Part shown: positions 1 to 10,719 of the stretch, piece after piece | How the letters are laid out: each line of letters begins with the position of its first letter | Position numbering within the stretch: position 1 is the first letter of the stretch | Source: Shinisaurus crocodilurus | Lineage: Eukaryota; Chordata; Lepidosauria; Squamata; Shinisauridae | DNA length: 64,000 nt | Direction of reading: 5' to 3' | Assembly (NCBI GenBank): GCA_021292165.1 | Contig: CM037878.1 | Location: forward strand, 5,396,804 to 5,460,803 | Position numbers and translations under genes: made by a program | Notes under the pieces: model-generated | The model's database searches: none | What the model was told of the DNA's origin: nothing | Seen by the model: only the letters and a program-made list of their open reading frames with translations

Positions 1-234
1 CTCTCTGGGGCTTTTGCTGTTGAGTGGAAGATGTTGGCAAACGAAGGCAGTCCTTGCTCTAGTCCAGTTTCCCATTTTGAACGTGAAACTGGTTACGTCG
101 GTCTCTGACTCCAGAGAACAACTCAGAAGAAACCAGTGGTGCAGCCCGGCAATCTTAAGACTCTGGATTTGACAGTCTTATGGGGAGGCATTACTTATAT
201 GTGTTACTTCAGCTGCAAGGTACCGTACACAAAT
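1..234. other. Unassigned sequence
   Basis: I see no recognisable repeat or coding signal here. The segment ends where a 5S-type SINE begins. Confidence 0.4.
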
Positions 235-409
235 ACAGGCCTGTGGCTCACGCTGGCTCATCTTGTCTGAGTGTGGAAAGCTAAGCAGGGTCAGGCCTGG
301 TGACTACTTGGATGGGAGACCCCTCCTCTAGTTTCCTGCATTGAGCGGGGGGTTGGACTCGATGGCCTTGTAGGCCCCTTCCAACTCTAGAATCTATGAA
401 TCTATGAAC
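235..409 (+). repeat. 5S-rRNA-derived SINE with CR1-like tail (copy S1)
   Basis: The first ~100 bases match the internal promoter half of vertebrate 5S rRNA: ggaaagctaagcagggtcag followed by acttggatgggagacc are nearly identical to the 5S gene. The last ~70 bases (gggttggactcgatggcc, cttccaactct, then tctatgaa repeats) match the 3' end of the CR1 LINEs in this window. The structure therefore reads as a 5S head for RNA polymerase III transcription joined to a CR1 tail for trans-mobilisation. The last point follows from how tail-sharing SINEs are known to work. Confidence 0.85.
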
Positions 410-820
410 ATCCCGCCCCCCCCCCCGCAAACACCATTCCATGCTTTACAACTGCTTTTACACTCCTCATATGTTAGAACAGCAACAACAAAACTGTTTG
501 CCAAACCTGATTTATCATAATAATAATAATAATAATAATAATCTGAGCGTGTGCAGCTTTGCATTTTAAACTCACTTAAATCATAGCACCGTTATGACTA
601 CAGGAATAAAATGGAGTTTGCATCTGCTGCCCTCATCACCTGCTGCTCTCTGTGTGGTCATTGGGGGTGGGTTGGGTTGTAGGGCCCTGGACTTTCTTCC
701 CCCAGCTCCAGCCGTAGCTGCACTGCTGGATGAAGCGTTGTGGTAGTCCTTCCCAAGTATGGTTCATTGGGATTTAGGGAAAACAGCAGAGAGTCTTGTG
801 GCACCCAAAAAAAGCTATCC
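410..820. other. Unassigned, with poly(C) and (TAA)n
   Basis: Holds a C-run just after the SINE and a (TAA)n microsatellite at about 516-542. Nothing else is recognised. Confidence 0.5.
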
Positions 821-925
821 TCAACCCAGCACCCTCCAGATGTGTTGGGACTACAACTCCCATCATCCCTGGCCAGCACACCCACCAGGCATGCTGGCAG
901 GGGATGATGGGGTGGTAGTCCAGCA

Positions 926-1259
926 CAGTGTTCTCCAACCTTCTCCGTGATGAGCTTCCGCCATGCATTAAAAACATGGCTGTTCAGGCGGGAATATGGG
1001 GTGGGTTAGGTTTTTAAAAGAATTTTTTATATTGTTTTAATTATTATATTTTATTGTATTGTTTTATTGTATTTTAATTGTACATCGCCCAGGGTGGCCG
1101 GGTGACCGGCCAGATGGGCGATTGATAAATATAATAAATAAATAAATATAAGAAATAAACCTTGGGTCCCCAGATGTTTTTGGCCTACAACTCCCAGTAT
1201 GCCCAGCCAGCATAGTTGTAGGCCAAAAACATCTGGGGACCCAAGGTTGGAGAACACTG
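926..1259. mobile_element. Palindromic hAT MITE family A (A1), split by an L2
   Basis: The left 17 bases (926-942) and right 102 bases (1158-1259) are the two ends of the A palindrome. The flanks are gtccagca at 918-925 and gtccaaca at 1260-1267, an 8 bp duplication with one mismatch, as expected for hAT elements. The element lies within family B and is interrupted by the L2 at 943-1157. Confidence 0.85.
943..1157 (+). mobile_element. L2-type LINE, 3' end only
   Basis: The sequence runs from the end of the reverse transcriptase frame (ccgtgatgagcttccgcc, attaaaaacatggctgttc) through an AT-rich 3' UTR to an aataaataaata tail. It is nearly identical to the 3' end of the L2 at 28188-29050. A 6 bp duplication (aacctt, 937-942 and 1158-1163) flanks it, so it is a 5'-truncated insertion into family A. 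Confidence 0.85.
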
Positions 1260-1309
1260 GTCCAACACATCTGCCCCCCCCCCCGCCAGGTTAGGGCAGG
1301 CTTCCCTAA

Positions 1310-2215
1310 AGACTAACCAAGTTGTTATGGCATAAGCTTCATCACAGGCATGAAGTATTCCGCTCCCTGGCAGCTATAGGGGCAGGTGGGTAGGGATTGC
1401 AAGCAGTGGAATCGGAGATGAATAAATGCAAGAAGTACAGGCAGTGACAATTCAAAATAAGCATGTGCCCTGTTCACAAAAGCTGTGATAGATTGGATGT
1501 GGTAACAGAAGCAATTTAGCAATGCCAAGCTGGTCCGTAGTGGGACAGGAAACCCTTCTCTCTTTTCAGACCCAAATGAATGTTTTTATGTTTGTTAGTC
1601 CACTTGAGCGCCATTTTCTTGGTGGAAAGACAGCATAACAACTGAATGGATTGAAGAAGTAAATTGTAATTCTGCAGGGTTGGCGTCTCCCTTTGAAATC
1701 CCTTTGAAGTTTCCCCCCCCAAAATAAGCATAGTCAGGAATGCCAACAAGAAGTAGTATCAGGTAGAGATCAGGGAACAATGAGTCAGTACAATTAAACA
1801 GGACAATTCCAAAGGAAACTCCAAGGTCAAAGATCAGACCTTGCCCATCTTCCAGCCATCATGGCTTTACATAAGCTAATCAGTACAGTCTGTTGCAAGG
1901 GGGAGATGGCTCAGTACTCTTTAAAAGCATAACACAGAAGAGGCCAGACTCAATCAATAGATGGTTGATTGGCTCTCAGGGCATGTTCCTAGAACGACAA
2001 GGAAAGGTCTGACTTGCCCGTTAAACTGAAGCCTGGACAAAATTTACTTCTACAGGCCCCTGGAGAGACAAATGGGAATTGTGTAGTCAGGATATCAGAA
2101 GACTGGGAGCAAGAACTGGGGAAAAGAAGCGGGAAAGCGTGCAAATGTACAGCTTGCTGTGTGTGTGTGAGAGAGAGAGAGACAAGAAAGGCAGATTTCC
2201 ACCCACACAAAATTT
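1310..2215. other. Unassigned sequence
   Basis: About 900 bases without a recognised element or credible coding frame. A short C-run lies near 1712 and a short GA/GT-rich run near 2160-2185. Confidence 0.4.
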
Positions 2216-2865
2216 CCTAGAGCTGGAAGGGACCTCATCCTGTCAGCCCACCGCTGACACAAGTAATCCACTAATACAGCTCCCTGGATAGGGGGGTATC
2301 CAGGCTCTGCTTAAGAGTCTCTTAATGAAGGAGACCCCACCATTTGCTAAGGCAGACTGTTCCACTCTCAGACAGCTTGTGCCATCAGGAAGGACTAATA
2401 TTTAGTCGATACCCCTTTTGTAACATAGAATCATAGAACAGTAGAGTTGGAAGGGGCCTACAAGGCCATCGAGTCCAACCCCCTGCTCAGTGAGAACGTT
2501 TCCCTGACAAATGGCCGTCCAGCTGCACCTTGAATGCCTCCAGAGTGGGAGAGCCCACCACCTCCCTAGGTAGCTGGTTCTGTTGGCGTATTGCTCTATC
2601 AGTCAGGAAACTTTTCCTGATGTCCAGGTGGAATCTGGCTTCCTGTAACTTGAGCCCATGCAAACTGGGATGATCTAGAAGAGATCCTGGCCCTCCTCTG
2701 TGTGACAACCCTTCAAGTACTGGAAGAGTGCGATCATATCTCCCCTCAGTCTCCTCTTCTGAGACATGATTCCATTGGTTTGGGTCCTACCCTGTGGAGC
2801 AACAAAAGGCAAGTTTGCTCCATCATCAGTGTGATAGCTCTTCAGATATTTGAAGATGGCGATAT
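2216..2865 (-). mobile_element. Older CR1 subfamily 3' end, interrupted by a younger CR1
   Basis: 2216-2421 (agctggaagggacctcatcc and following) and 2765-2865 (accctgtggagcaacaaaag, tttgctccatc) are two parts of one diverged CR1 on the minus strand. The younger CR1 at 2424-2764 separates them. The same older subfamily is uninterrupted at 18227-18612, which confirms continuity. Confidence 0.65.
2424..2764 (-). mobile_element. CR1 LINE 3' end, 5'-truncated
   Basis: Reads tcatagaatcatagaacag then agagttggaaggggcctac, the 3' end of CR1 on the minus strand. The C-terminal codons of the reverse transcriptase ORF follow ([20 protein letters not shown] in translation). About 12 codons upstream the internal cattattccgtgtc segment is missing, a small deletion. 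It is inserted into an older CR1. Confidence 0.85.
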
Positions 2866-3200
2866 TTTTGTGTGTGGTCAGTTGAAATGGAGGAACTTTA
2901 GAAGTCCCACAAGGTTTAAGTTGCTCCTATGCCGATTTTCAGATTTATGTAAATATTTGAAATTTTTATTTCCTGCTTTGGGGGGCCTAGGGCCCCACAT
3001 GGTGGATAATGCAACCAGCATGAAAAGCAATGCATAATATAAAACATTTATTTATTCTTAATTATTTATTAATTTAACTGATACCCCTTCGCTCTACCAG
3101 GAGATGGTGCTTAAGGTGGCTTACAACAATAAAAGCCAAAATAAAAGCAATTAAACCCATCTTAAAATGAAAAACAAAACAAAGCACCAGCAATAAAAGA
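2866..3200. other. Unassigned, then a possible L2-type 3' tail
   Basis: 2866-3035 is not recognised. 3040-3200 (tttatttattcttaatt, then accccttcgctctaccagg, ttaaggtggcttacaac) looks like an old minus-strand LINE 3' end followed by A-rich DNA. The identification is weak. Confidence 0.35.
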
Positions 3201-3457
3201 ATGACTTTTGTCTTTAAAAGTGGATTGGACAAATTCATGGAGGAGAAGGCTATCAGTGGCTGCTAGTCCTGATGGCTATATGCTAACTCCCGTATCAGAG
3301 GCAGCGTTCCCATGTATACCAGTTGCTGGGGAACATGGGTGGGAAGGTGCTGTTGCATTCATGCCCTGCTTGTGGGTTTCCTGGTCGGCCGCTGTGTGAA
3401 CAGGATGCTGGACTAGATGATCAGTCTGATCCAACATGGCTCTTCTTAAGTTCTTAC
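3201..3457 (+). mobile_element. CR1-related LINE 3' end (second subfamily)
   Basis: Begins in the last codons of a CR1-type reverse transcriptase (attggacaaattcatggagg) and continues through a conserved 3' UTR: tagtcctgatggctatatgc, aggtgctgttgcattcatg, tggactagatgatc. It ends at a gttcttac-type tail. Seven or so other copies occur in both orientations, some very fragmentary. Confidence 0.75.
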
Positions 3458-3488
3458 TTAATAAACAATAAATACACACTAGAAACAT

Positions 3489-3666
3489 AGATTTCATAGA
3501 TTTCATAGATCATAGAGTTGGAAGGAGCCTACAAGGCTATCGAGTCCAACCCCCTGCTCAATGCAGGAAACTATAGGAGGGGTCTCCCATCCAAGTAACA
3601 ACCAGGCCTGACCCTGCTTAGCTTTCCACACTCAGACAAGCTGAGCCAGCGTAAGCCACATGCCAG
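3489..3666 (-). repeat. 5S-derived SINE with CR1-like tail (copy S2)
   Basis: Minus-strand copy: CR1-like tail first (tttcatagatcatagag, ggaaggagcctacaaggc), then the 5S-like segment (ctcccatccaagta, tgaccctgcttagctttcc). The 5' side is followed by about 38 bases shared with copy S7 at 54648. Confidence 0.85.
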
Positions 3667-4579
3667 TCCACTTCCCCCCAACGCACACAACGTAGCAAAA
3701 ATGTTTTGGTGAGGACGGTTTTAGGCCAGAAATGTGCCACGCAGCTTCTGTGTGTCCCTTCATGCCTTTTCATGCCTTCCTTCAAACGCAGCATCTGGCG
3801 CTGGGTACCGGACTGACTGAAACGTTCTCCAGAGGCCCACCTCTAGCGCTTGATGGTTGGCCTCTGGTCCAGGTGGACCGCTACCTGGAGCCCGTTTGGT
3901 TCATTCTCTGCTCCCGAACGCTTCCAGAGCTACTTAGGCGAAGCGTGGGAAAGGGGCTGAAAAATCCCTACAGTGTTGACACACCCTACTCCAAACTGTC
4001 CACACCCTTCTGAGAGTGGTAGGCTGTTTACTTCTCCTTTCCAGTTTGCCAGTCTGTCAGCTCAGATCCCTGAACTTCTTCTAACGCAACCCTCTTGCCA
4101 GCTGTTCTTTGCCCTGCCTTTTGGTGCTTTCCCCAGTGGATTCTCTGTTGATTTATGGATTTCGTTGGCTGAAAAGTAGTGCTCAAAATGAGGAGGAGAA
4201 GAGGAGCCCTCACTGGGATAACCAACATGCAGAAATGACCTTGGAAAATTAAATGCACAATAACAAAGTGCTGCACTGAAACTTGTACGAGCTTTTAATC
4301 AAACTGGAGTATATGTATTAATACTGCTTGAGGTAAATGAATATCAGTCAATTAGCCAGATCCAAGATCCACTAGATGTTATTTGTTATTGTGCATTTAA
4401 TTGTCCAAGGTCATTTCTCTGTGTTGGAAAAGTAGTGCTCAGAATGATGTTTTGCCCTGGTGGCAGGAGAACTTGCTTGCTGTTCCAGCCCTTCTTAGAG
4501 AAACTCTTCTTAACACCTTGGCTCCATTTCTTCCTTCTGAATGTGTTAATTGGCCCACTTCGTGGCTGAAAATATTGAA
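3667..4579. other. Unassigned sequence
   Basis: Apart from the 38 bases after the SINE that recur near 54648, I recognise nothing. No convincing coding frame is present. Confidence 0.4.
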
Positions 4580-4702
4580 CAACCTTTTCTAACCCGGTGC
4601 CCCCCAAGATGTGTTGGACTACAATTCCCATCATGCCCAAGCCAAGGCTGGGCACCGTAGTCCAGCACATCTGGGGGGGCGTACCACGTTGGGGAAGGCT
4701 GG
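4580..4702. mobile_element. Palindromic hAT-like family B (B2)
   Basis: Foldback of caagatgtgttggactac against gtagtccagcacatctgg, bounded by aaccttttctaacccgg and ggggaaggctgg. Diverged and slightly asymmetric. Confidence 0.65.
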
Positions 4703-4879
4703 TATCCATAGCCTGCTGTTGGGACGTGGTCAACGGGGAGGTCACAACGCGACCTAGGGTTGGTTGACCTGACGGCGGCACCCTCAGCTGGGGGAGCGTG
4801 GAAGTTATTGTTAAAGAGGGGGGAAGAAGCGTGTGACCAGATCCAGAGCTCCTTCAGCCCTAAAACGTCACATAGCGCA

Positions 4880-5203
4880 GAATTAAACTGTGGAACTCAC
4901 TTCTGCAAGATATAGCGATGACCACCACTTTTGGAGGGCTTTGAAAGGGGATTGGACAAATTCATGGAGGAGAAGGCCATCAGTGCGGCTACTAGTCCTG
5001 ATGGCTAGAGATGCTACCTCTAGGATCAGAGGCAGTATGCCTACGTACACCAGGCGTGGGGGAACATGGGCAGGAAGGTGCTGTTGCCCTCATGTCCTGC
5101 TTGTGGGATTCCTGTGGGCAGCCGGTTGGCTGCTGCGTGAGCAGAATGCTGGACTAGACAGACCCTTGGTCTGATCCAGCAGGGCTCTTGTTGTGTTCTT
5201 AAC
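4880..5203 (+). mobile_element. CR1-related LINE 3' end (second subfamily)
   Basis: Starts in coding remnants (tgtggaactcacttctgc, equivalent to the WNSLP motif of CR1-type ORF2). It passes gattggacaaattcatggag and ends at ggtctgatccagcagggctc. Frameshifts and a missing base near 4985 make it non-coding. Confidence 0.75.
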
Positions 5204-6556
5204 TTGTGTACTAGAGTAAATTTCACTGGGTACACTTCTCTGTGTTGTTCACTGCACGATAAGCCGTACCTGCGAAAATCCCCTCACGTGCACAACTGTT
5301 GGACAACTTAACACTGGACGCAAATGTCGAATGATGATTTCAGAAGCCCGGCCCTCGTTTGTATCTGATTCGCCTTGGGAGAGAAGGTGGCAGATGGACA
5401 TCCTGGTGAAAAATTAAAATTAAAAGAGAGTCCCGTGTGAAGACGATGAGAACTGCCTTCCTGGATTGGACCAAAGTTTCAGTCCAGCGCTGGCTTCAGT
5501 TTCCCTTTTTGTGGGGTGGAGGTTGGTAAAAATGCTTGTCGTGGGTGGGCCCCGTCTCTGAGCAGGGGCTACTGGCCCTCCTCATTGTCCTTGTTGCTGC
5601 TTGTAAACTTGGAGAGGATGGGCAAACTGGCAGCAATAGCAAGGAGGAGCAGGGACAGGCCTCCGTGGGTTGCCAGTGGGCCTCCTGCCTGCCCCGGTGT
5701 GGGCCAAACACAGTGGCAACCCTTGGTGCTGGCTCTGGTCTGACTTGGCCCACAATTCTGCTTCTGACAGTGGCCCACTTCTCTGAGGCGGTCAACCCAT
5801 GTCTGGGTTGTACCACTTCAGACCTCATGGGAGGACCTACATGAGCGGGGGTGGGGGGTGGGGAGAAGATCCATGAGCTTAGAAAGCTAGCATGTCAGGG
5901 AGAACCTCCCTGCTAGCTTTCTGTGTGCAAGGATTGTTTTGTATGGAGGAGCATTGGTTTGCCCCTTAGTGAAGACTAGGCTATGCACTCTCTCGGTAAT
6001 TAAACACTGTTCACAGATGCCTTCGCTTAAAATACCAGTCCTCTGTCAACTGTGTATGTCTGGAAAAGGGCAGGCATTCAAAATGGAGGCCTAGATGGAG
6101 GAGAAAGCAGATGACCAAAAACACTAAGAATTTCCCAAACTTGGCCATGAGCAAGCAGAATGTTGCAAGCATTTCATAATAAGGGAATTGTGGGCAAAAT
6201 CTGAAAAAAGTATTTTGTGCGTGTGTGGGTCTTCCCCCCCTGCTTCCCCCCCCCACCTCCTGGAGAGCGTTTGCATTTTGTAAAATAGAAACAAAGCCAG
6301 CTAAAAGAGAACATAAGTCAAACTGAAAACCACAGGGCCAAAAAACCCTGAAGACGACAAGTTTTTTTAGCAATGTGAATCGATGCCCAAGAAACTGGGT
6401 TAGGCGGGTGCGATGTTTCTCCGGAGGCCTGGAGATACGCAGAGCGTGTGGTCATGTTACTAATCCCGATACCAAGAATGTTGCCTGATTGTGAAGATTA
6501 AAGAGCATTTAAGATGAATGTCGGAGACACTTGAGTTGCAATTCTGCCTTAATCCC
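5204..6556. other. Mostly unassigned; one small inverted repeat
   Basis: An inverted repeat at about 5879-5922 pairs agaaagctagcatgtcaggg with ccctgctagctttct, interrupted by a few bases. The rest shows no known element or coding signal that I can support. Confidence 0.4.
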
Positions 6557-6640
6557 AAAGAGATTAAACTCAGCAGCAAAGCTCATGTTTTGCATGCAGG
6601 AGGTCCCGCTTCAATCCTCCGGCATCTCTAGTTAAAAGGT
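6557..6640 (+). repeat. tRNA-derived SINE fragment (second tRNA family)
   Basis: The line gctcatgttttgcatgcagg, aggtcccgcttcaatcctcc, ggcatctcta follows the B-box half of a tRNA-like head. It matches clearer copies at 40165, 54939 and 62098. Diverged and truncated. Confidence 0.55.
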
Positions 6641-6992
6641 TCTTCGGCACCGAAGACCTTGCCAGGCGGGAGAGACCAGCCGCCCGGCTGCTGTGTGTTG
6701 AACCCCAGCTCCCATCTTTGCCAGCCAATGGCAGTCCAATATGCCTGGAGGGCATGTCCAGGTGCGGGACGGCGGGCGTAGAGACACTGTTGGGCGAGAT
6801 GTGGGGCGCTGTGCAAATCGGTACGCAGCTCAGGAACGACGTGCAAGAATTCCCCGGAATACTGGCATCGCTTGTTGTGCAAATACAGCCACAGTGCCGT
6901 GTCCTGGGGAGCAGTGCATTCCTCTTCCCCCGCCCCGCATCTAGAAAGGATATTTTTGTTACGGGTTTGGGATTGGTCTGAATGACATAACC
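6641..6992. other. Unassigned sequence
   Basis: Open frames on both strands overlap here with no family resemblance. I treat them as chance. Confidence 0.35.
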
Positions 6993-7130
6993 CAGTCTTC
7001 TTCGACCTGCTGTCCTCCAGATGTGTTAGGACTGCCACTCCCAGAATTCCCAGCCATTGGCCATGGTGGCTGGGAATTCTGGGTGTGGCATTCCTAGCAC
7101 ATCTGGAGGGCTTCAGTTTGGGGGAGGGCA
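6993..7130. mobile_element. Palindromic hAT-like family B (B3)
   Basis: tcctccagatgtgttaggac pairs with cctagcacatctggaggg. The centre (ccagccattggccatggtgg) is itself a small palindrome. Confidence 0.65.
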
Positions 7131-7893
7131 GACTTAACCCTTACAGCCCGGTTCCTCTGACTGCAAGGAGATTCTGGATCCCTCCCAACTCTGTGATTCT
7201 CGACTCAAGATTTCTGGGGGGGTGCCCTGAAGCAAAGCCTCTTCAGACCTGGCAACAGACAGTTGATCGCCAATAACATTCCGGTGATGTATTTCAATGG
7301 CCCAAAGAGGCATAGGTGATGGGCGGAGGTGACTCATCTTTCTTCCCCCCACTAGCACATGGGGCAGGCAGCGAGTGAGGTCTTGCGTGTGTCGCGGGAT
7401 AGTGCGGATAGTGTGGAGGCTCATAAGATGCACATACCGGTAAACCTTCTGTCACAGAAATGCCAAAAGTCCCCCCGTGAAAGGAAACCAAACCCTGAGT
7501 CAGCACTGGCAGCCCTGAAACATCTCACTGCTTAGAAGTGGGGTGCACATGCGTAACTTGTATCTTTGCCCAGGACAGCATCGTCTTGTTTTGAAAACAA
7601 CAGATTTGATTTCAACTGAAACACATGAAAGATCTTCAGGTATTTAAGGTGAACCCTGTTTACCAGGGTTCCCAATTGCAACTTGATAGACAAGTTCCCC
7701 CAAATTGAGGGGTGTGCGTGTTCTCCCTGAACAGTTTACAACTTCCTTGTCAGGCCTGGCTTTCAATGGCCAGGGTTTAATCAATGGCCGTCTACTTTAG
7801 TGTGTTTTAGTACATACAGTTAAGTGTGTGTGTGTGTGTGTGTGTGTGTTGGCATTAGGACGCTTTTGGTCTTTGGAATGTTGCTGCGGGCTG
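7131..7893. other. Unassigned, with (GT)n microsatellite
   Basis: A (GT)n run occupies about 7823-7850. No other recognised feature. Confidence 0.45.
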
Positions 7894-8059
7894 CAGGGCC
7901 GGTGCTACCATTAGGCCAACTAGGCAGCCGCCTAGGGCGCAGGGCTAAAGGGGGTGCCAGAAACACCTTGGGGGAAAAAAGACAGCGCTCTCAAGTGGGA
8001 AGGGGGGCGCTAAATATCTGATCTTGCCTAGGGCACCAAACTGCCTTGCACCGGTCCTG
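7894..8059. mobile_element. hAT-like family D, short form (D1)
   Basis: The terminal inverted repeats are cagggccggtgctacc and the complement of ccttgcaccggtcctg. The flanks gcgggctg (7886-7893) and gcgtgcgg (8060-8067) agree at 6 of 8 bases, consistent with an aged 8 bp duplication. Two other copies in the window have perfect 8 bp duplications. Confidence 0.75.
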
Positions 8060-8442
8060 GCGTGCGGTCACTTGGCCACTGGGGGAGCAGAGTGAGGGTG
8101 TAGACCAGATTTAGCCCGAGGGTCGCTCACTTGCTAACCCCTCTTCCCGCTGACCTGCAATTTGGGAAGCGTCCTTTGCATTTCCTGGCTTGGTACTTGA
8201 TTTAAAATACTGAATATCTATCCTTGACCTTGTGGATGTGAGTTTACAAAGGGGGGGGGCGGCACGTCACCCAGGGTTTTAATGGTGAGGTGAATGCCTT
8301 TCCCTTTTCGGAAGACAAGTTTAGCGTGGCCCCGCAGTCCAGCCTCGTGTGTGTGTCTGCGTAGTGTGTGTGTATCCCAAACAGAAGACAGGACAATACA
8401 AGTGTGGATGATGCGGACATGTCTCCAGAATTAACCCTAGAA
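8060..8442. other. Unassigned, with short G-run and GT-rich run
   Basis: A short G-run lies near 8250 and a GT-rich run near 8348-8372. Nothing else is recognised. Confidence 0.4.
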
Positions 8443-8577
8443 CAGTGTTTCTCAACCTTGGGTCCCCAGATGTTTTTGGCCTACAACTCCCAGCATGCCC
8501 CAGCCAGCTATGCTGGCTGGGGCATGCTGGGAGTTGTAGGCCAAAAACATCTGGGGACCCAAGGTTGAGAAACACTG
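8443..8577. mobile_element. Palindromic hAT MITE family A (A2), full 135 bp
   Basis: Two near-perfect 66 bp arms around a 3 base loop (tat). Ends are cagtgtttctcaacc and its complement. An exact 8 bp duplication, ccctagaa, lies at 8435-8442 and 8578-8585. The terminal sequence and the 8 bp duplication with central TA point to a hAT (Buster/Charlie-type) transposase in trans. Confidence 0.92.
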
Positions 8578-8816
8578 CCCTAGAATGAGAGTGTCTTGGA
8601 CAGGGGCCCGGCCCCTTCTTGTGCACCCACTCTCTCTCCCTACCTCTTCCTTTTGCCTCTTCCTAGGGTGGTGTGAGACTTAGTCTGGGCCAGGCCGTGG
8701 GGCCATCTAGGGCGGCACCATTTTCTCCTGCTGGCGGCGGCTCTTCCTCAGGCCACAGCAAGAGTTGGGTCATTCTTAGCCCTGCTCTCACCCTGACTTC
8801 CTTTTCCACTGGAGAT
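8578..8816. other. Unassigned sequence
   Basis: No recognised element between family A and the CR1-related piece. Confidence 0.35.
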
Positions 8817-9003
8817 AAGAATATAAGAACTTCTGAAGAGCCCTGCTGGATCAGACCAAAGGCCTCCGTGATCCAGCATTCTCTCTCCACAGCGGCCGAG
8901 CAGATGCCAAAACCATGGGAAGCCCACAAGCAGGACACGAGTGCAACGGCACCCTCATCTCCCCGGCAAGTGTTGTACAGAGGCATGCTGGCTCTGATAA
9001 TAG
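8817..9003 (-). mobile_element. CR1-related LINE 3' end (second subfamily)
   Basis: Minus-strand copy: gataagaatataagaac tail, then agccctgctggatcagacca and gaagcccacaagcaggacac. Interrupted at its 5' side by family A copy A3. Confidence 0.75.
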
Positions 9004-9005
9004 AG

Positions 9006-9140
9006 CAGTGTTCTCCAACCTTGGGTCCCCAGATGTTTTTGGCCCACAACTCCCAGCATGCTCCAGCCAGCTATGCTGGCTGGGGCATGCTGGGAGTTGT
9101 GGGCCAAAAACATCTGGGGACCCAAGGTTGGAGAACACTG
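9006..9140. mobile_element. Palindromic hAT MITE family A (A3), full 135 bp
   Basis: Same 66+3+66 structure as A2. The flanks taatagag and tactcatc do not match, because an RTE tail begins 2-3 bases after the right end and appears to have replaced the right duplication. Confidence 0.88.
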
Positions 9141-9143
9141 TAC

Positions 9144-9188
<45 letters not shown>

Positions 9189-9602
9189 GGCGATCACTTG
9201 TGACCGAGTAAGATTGTCTTCCGGGATAAAAGGAGGAAATTCTAAAGAAGATTGTGTAGACTCTAGTGATGGGTCCGTAAGTGACTGTGGAGGCCAATTC
9301 TAGATCCACACAGCTTCCCACAGTGAGGACACAGGTTACCAGATGGAAGATGGTCCTGTAAAGGATTCATTTGACGTGCTTTTCGCTTAGCACGTTTCTC
9401 CCTTTCACCTTGCACTCGGGCTTCTTCAAAGTCCATGGAACCTTTGTGAAAGGCCAACCTCCATTTAGATCGTTCGTGGGCCAGAGCTTCCCAGTTTTCG
9501 ATGTTTATATTGCATTTTTTTAGATTAGCCTTATGAACATCTTTAAACCTCTTATATTGACCACCGATATTCCGCTTTCCATCCTTGAGTTGGGAGTAAG
9601 CA
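9144..9602 (-). mobile_element. RTE-group LINE, 3' end
   Basis: Starts with a (ATC)n tail of about 45 bases, then ggcgatcacttgtgaccgag. The antisense of the ORF C-terminus follows, including the terminal C2H2-type finger (CPHCGKLCGSR...HLRTHH). It is nearly identical to the corresponding part of the larger copy at 10634 and is cut off near 9602. Confidence 0.88.
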
Positions 9603-9640
9603 TATAGGCATCATGACTAGCCGCCATTGATAGCCTTGGG

Positions 9641-9892
9641 GAGCCAGTGTGGCGTCGTGGTGAGAGTGTTGGACTGGGACTCGGGAGATCCGGGATCTAG
9701 TCCCCGCTCGGCCATGAGGCTCCCTTGGGTGACTTTGGGCCAGTCCACTCTGACTCTCAGCCTAGCCTACCTCACGGGATTGTTTCGGAGATAAAATGGC
9801 GAGGAGGAAGAACATGTAAGCCGCCTTGGGCTCCTTGCAAGCGGGGAAAAGGTGGGGTATAAATGTAATAATAAATAAAAAATAAGTAACAT
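9641..9892 (+). repeat. tRNA-derived SINE with L2-like tail (T1)
   Basis: A full-looking copy. It has a tRNA-like head (ccagtgtggcgtcgtggtga, gagatccgggatctagtccc), a MIR-like centre (gactttgggccagtc, ctcagcctagcctacctcac), and a 3' end aagccgccttgggctccttg followed by ataataaataaa. Six shorter copies occur elsewhere. Confidence 0.8.
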
Positions 9893-10628
9893 TGAACCCT
9901 GGGGCTCAACCACTGAGCGGTCCCTCCTCCTTTCCTTGCTTCCCTGTTTCTGTGGCTGACGCTGAGCAGGTAGAGCAGCCATTATGATTTCAGCTTGCCA
10001 TGAGCCATCATTTTTCTTCGGGAATGGGGAGGGGGGCGTCTAAGCAGGTTCTGGTTGCTGGAGAACCACACTGCATGCGCGTCAGTTGACTCCCAAGAAA
10101 ACACCTGATGGGTTTGGCGATGGCACATGACCGTGCGTGGTGGTGCTTGGTGGGATGCATGGTGCTTGCTTCAGCTCCTGTCCTGGGGACAAACGTTTTG
10201 CTCAGTGAGTGGGCCGACCCAGATTTGTTGGACTCGACTCCGTTGAGTTCCTTCCTGGATCTGGGATCCTTGGGGTTTCTTGGTGCTGAGCCGGAATGCT
10301 GTCATGCGCAGCTGGCCAGCAGAGAGAATGTGTGTGGTTCATGTTCACACCATGTGAAACTTACGTAGTTCAGCATTTTGGGCATCTTGGCCCTATTTTT
10401 TCATTTAGGTTTCTAGCCCTCGTGAAGGCAGGCTTTGAAAATATATGTGTGGTGAAAATCTCAGAAGCCCAAGGGAGGGTTTGAACAGGATATCGGTGGC
10501 CAGGGCAGGTCTTCATCCTGGCAAACAGAAAAAGAACGAACAAGTAGGTTCCTGTGTGTGACTTCCATGGGGATTAACAATCCTTTGGCTTGCAAAGGGC
10601 TGTATGTGTCTTTCTGCTGCTTTAAAAA
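9893..10628. other. Unassigned sequence
   Basis: No recognised repeats. The short open frames have no family resemblance. Confidence 0.35.
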
Positions 10629-10719
10629 AATTATCATCATCATCAGGCGATCACTCGTGACCGAGTAAGATTGTCTTCCGGGATAAAAGGAGGAAATTCT
10701 AAAGAAGATTGTGTAGACT

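Larger units (their letters stand above)
821..1308. mobile_element. Palindromic hAT-like element family B, outermost layer of a nest (B1)
   Basis: The left part has accctccagatgtgttggga and ctacaactcccatcatccc. The right part has tccaacacatctg and a ggcaggcttcccta-type end. Together they are the two arms of a foldback element seen about nine more times in the window. Family A was inserted into it at 926, and an L2 was then inserted into family A. Confidence 0.7.

Noticed and set aside
235..340. A functional 5S rRNA gene
   Set aside because: Only the promoter-bearing half is 5S-like. The rest is a CR1-type tail, and the same structure recurs many times.
9058..9303. Frames with poly-His, poly-Ile or poly-Ser runs around 8673-9321
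   Set aside because: These come from translating the (ATC)n tail of an RTE LINE and the family A palindrome.
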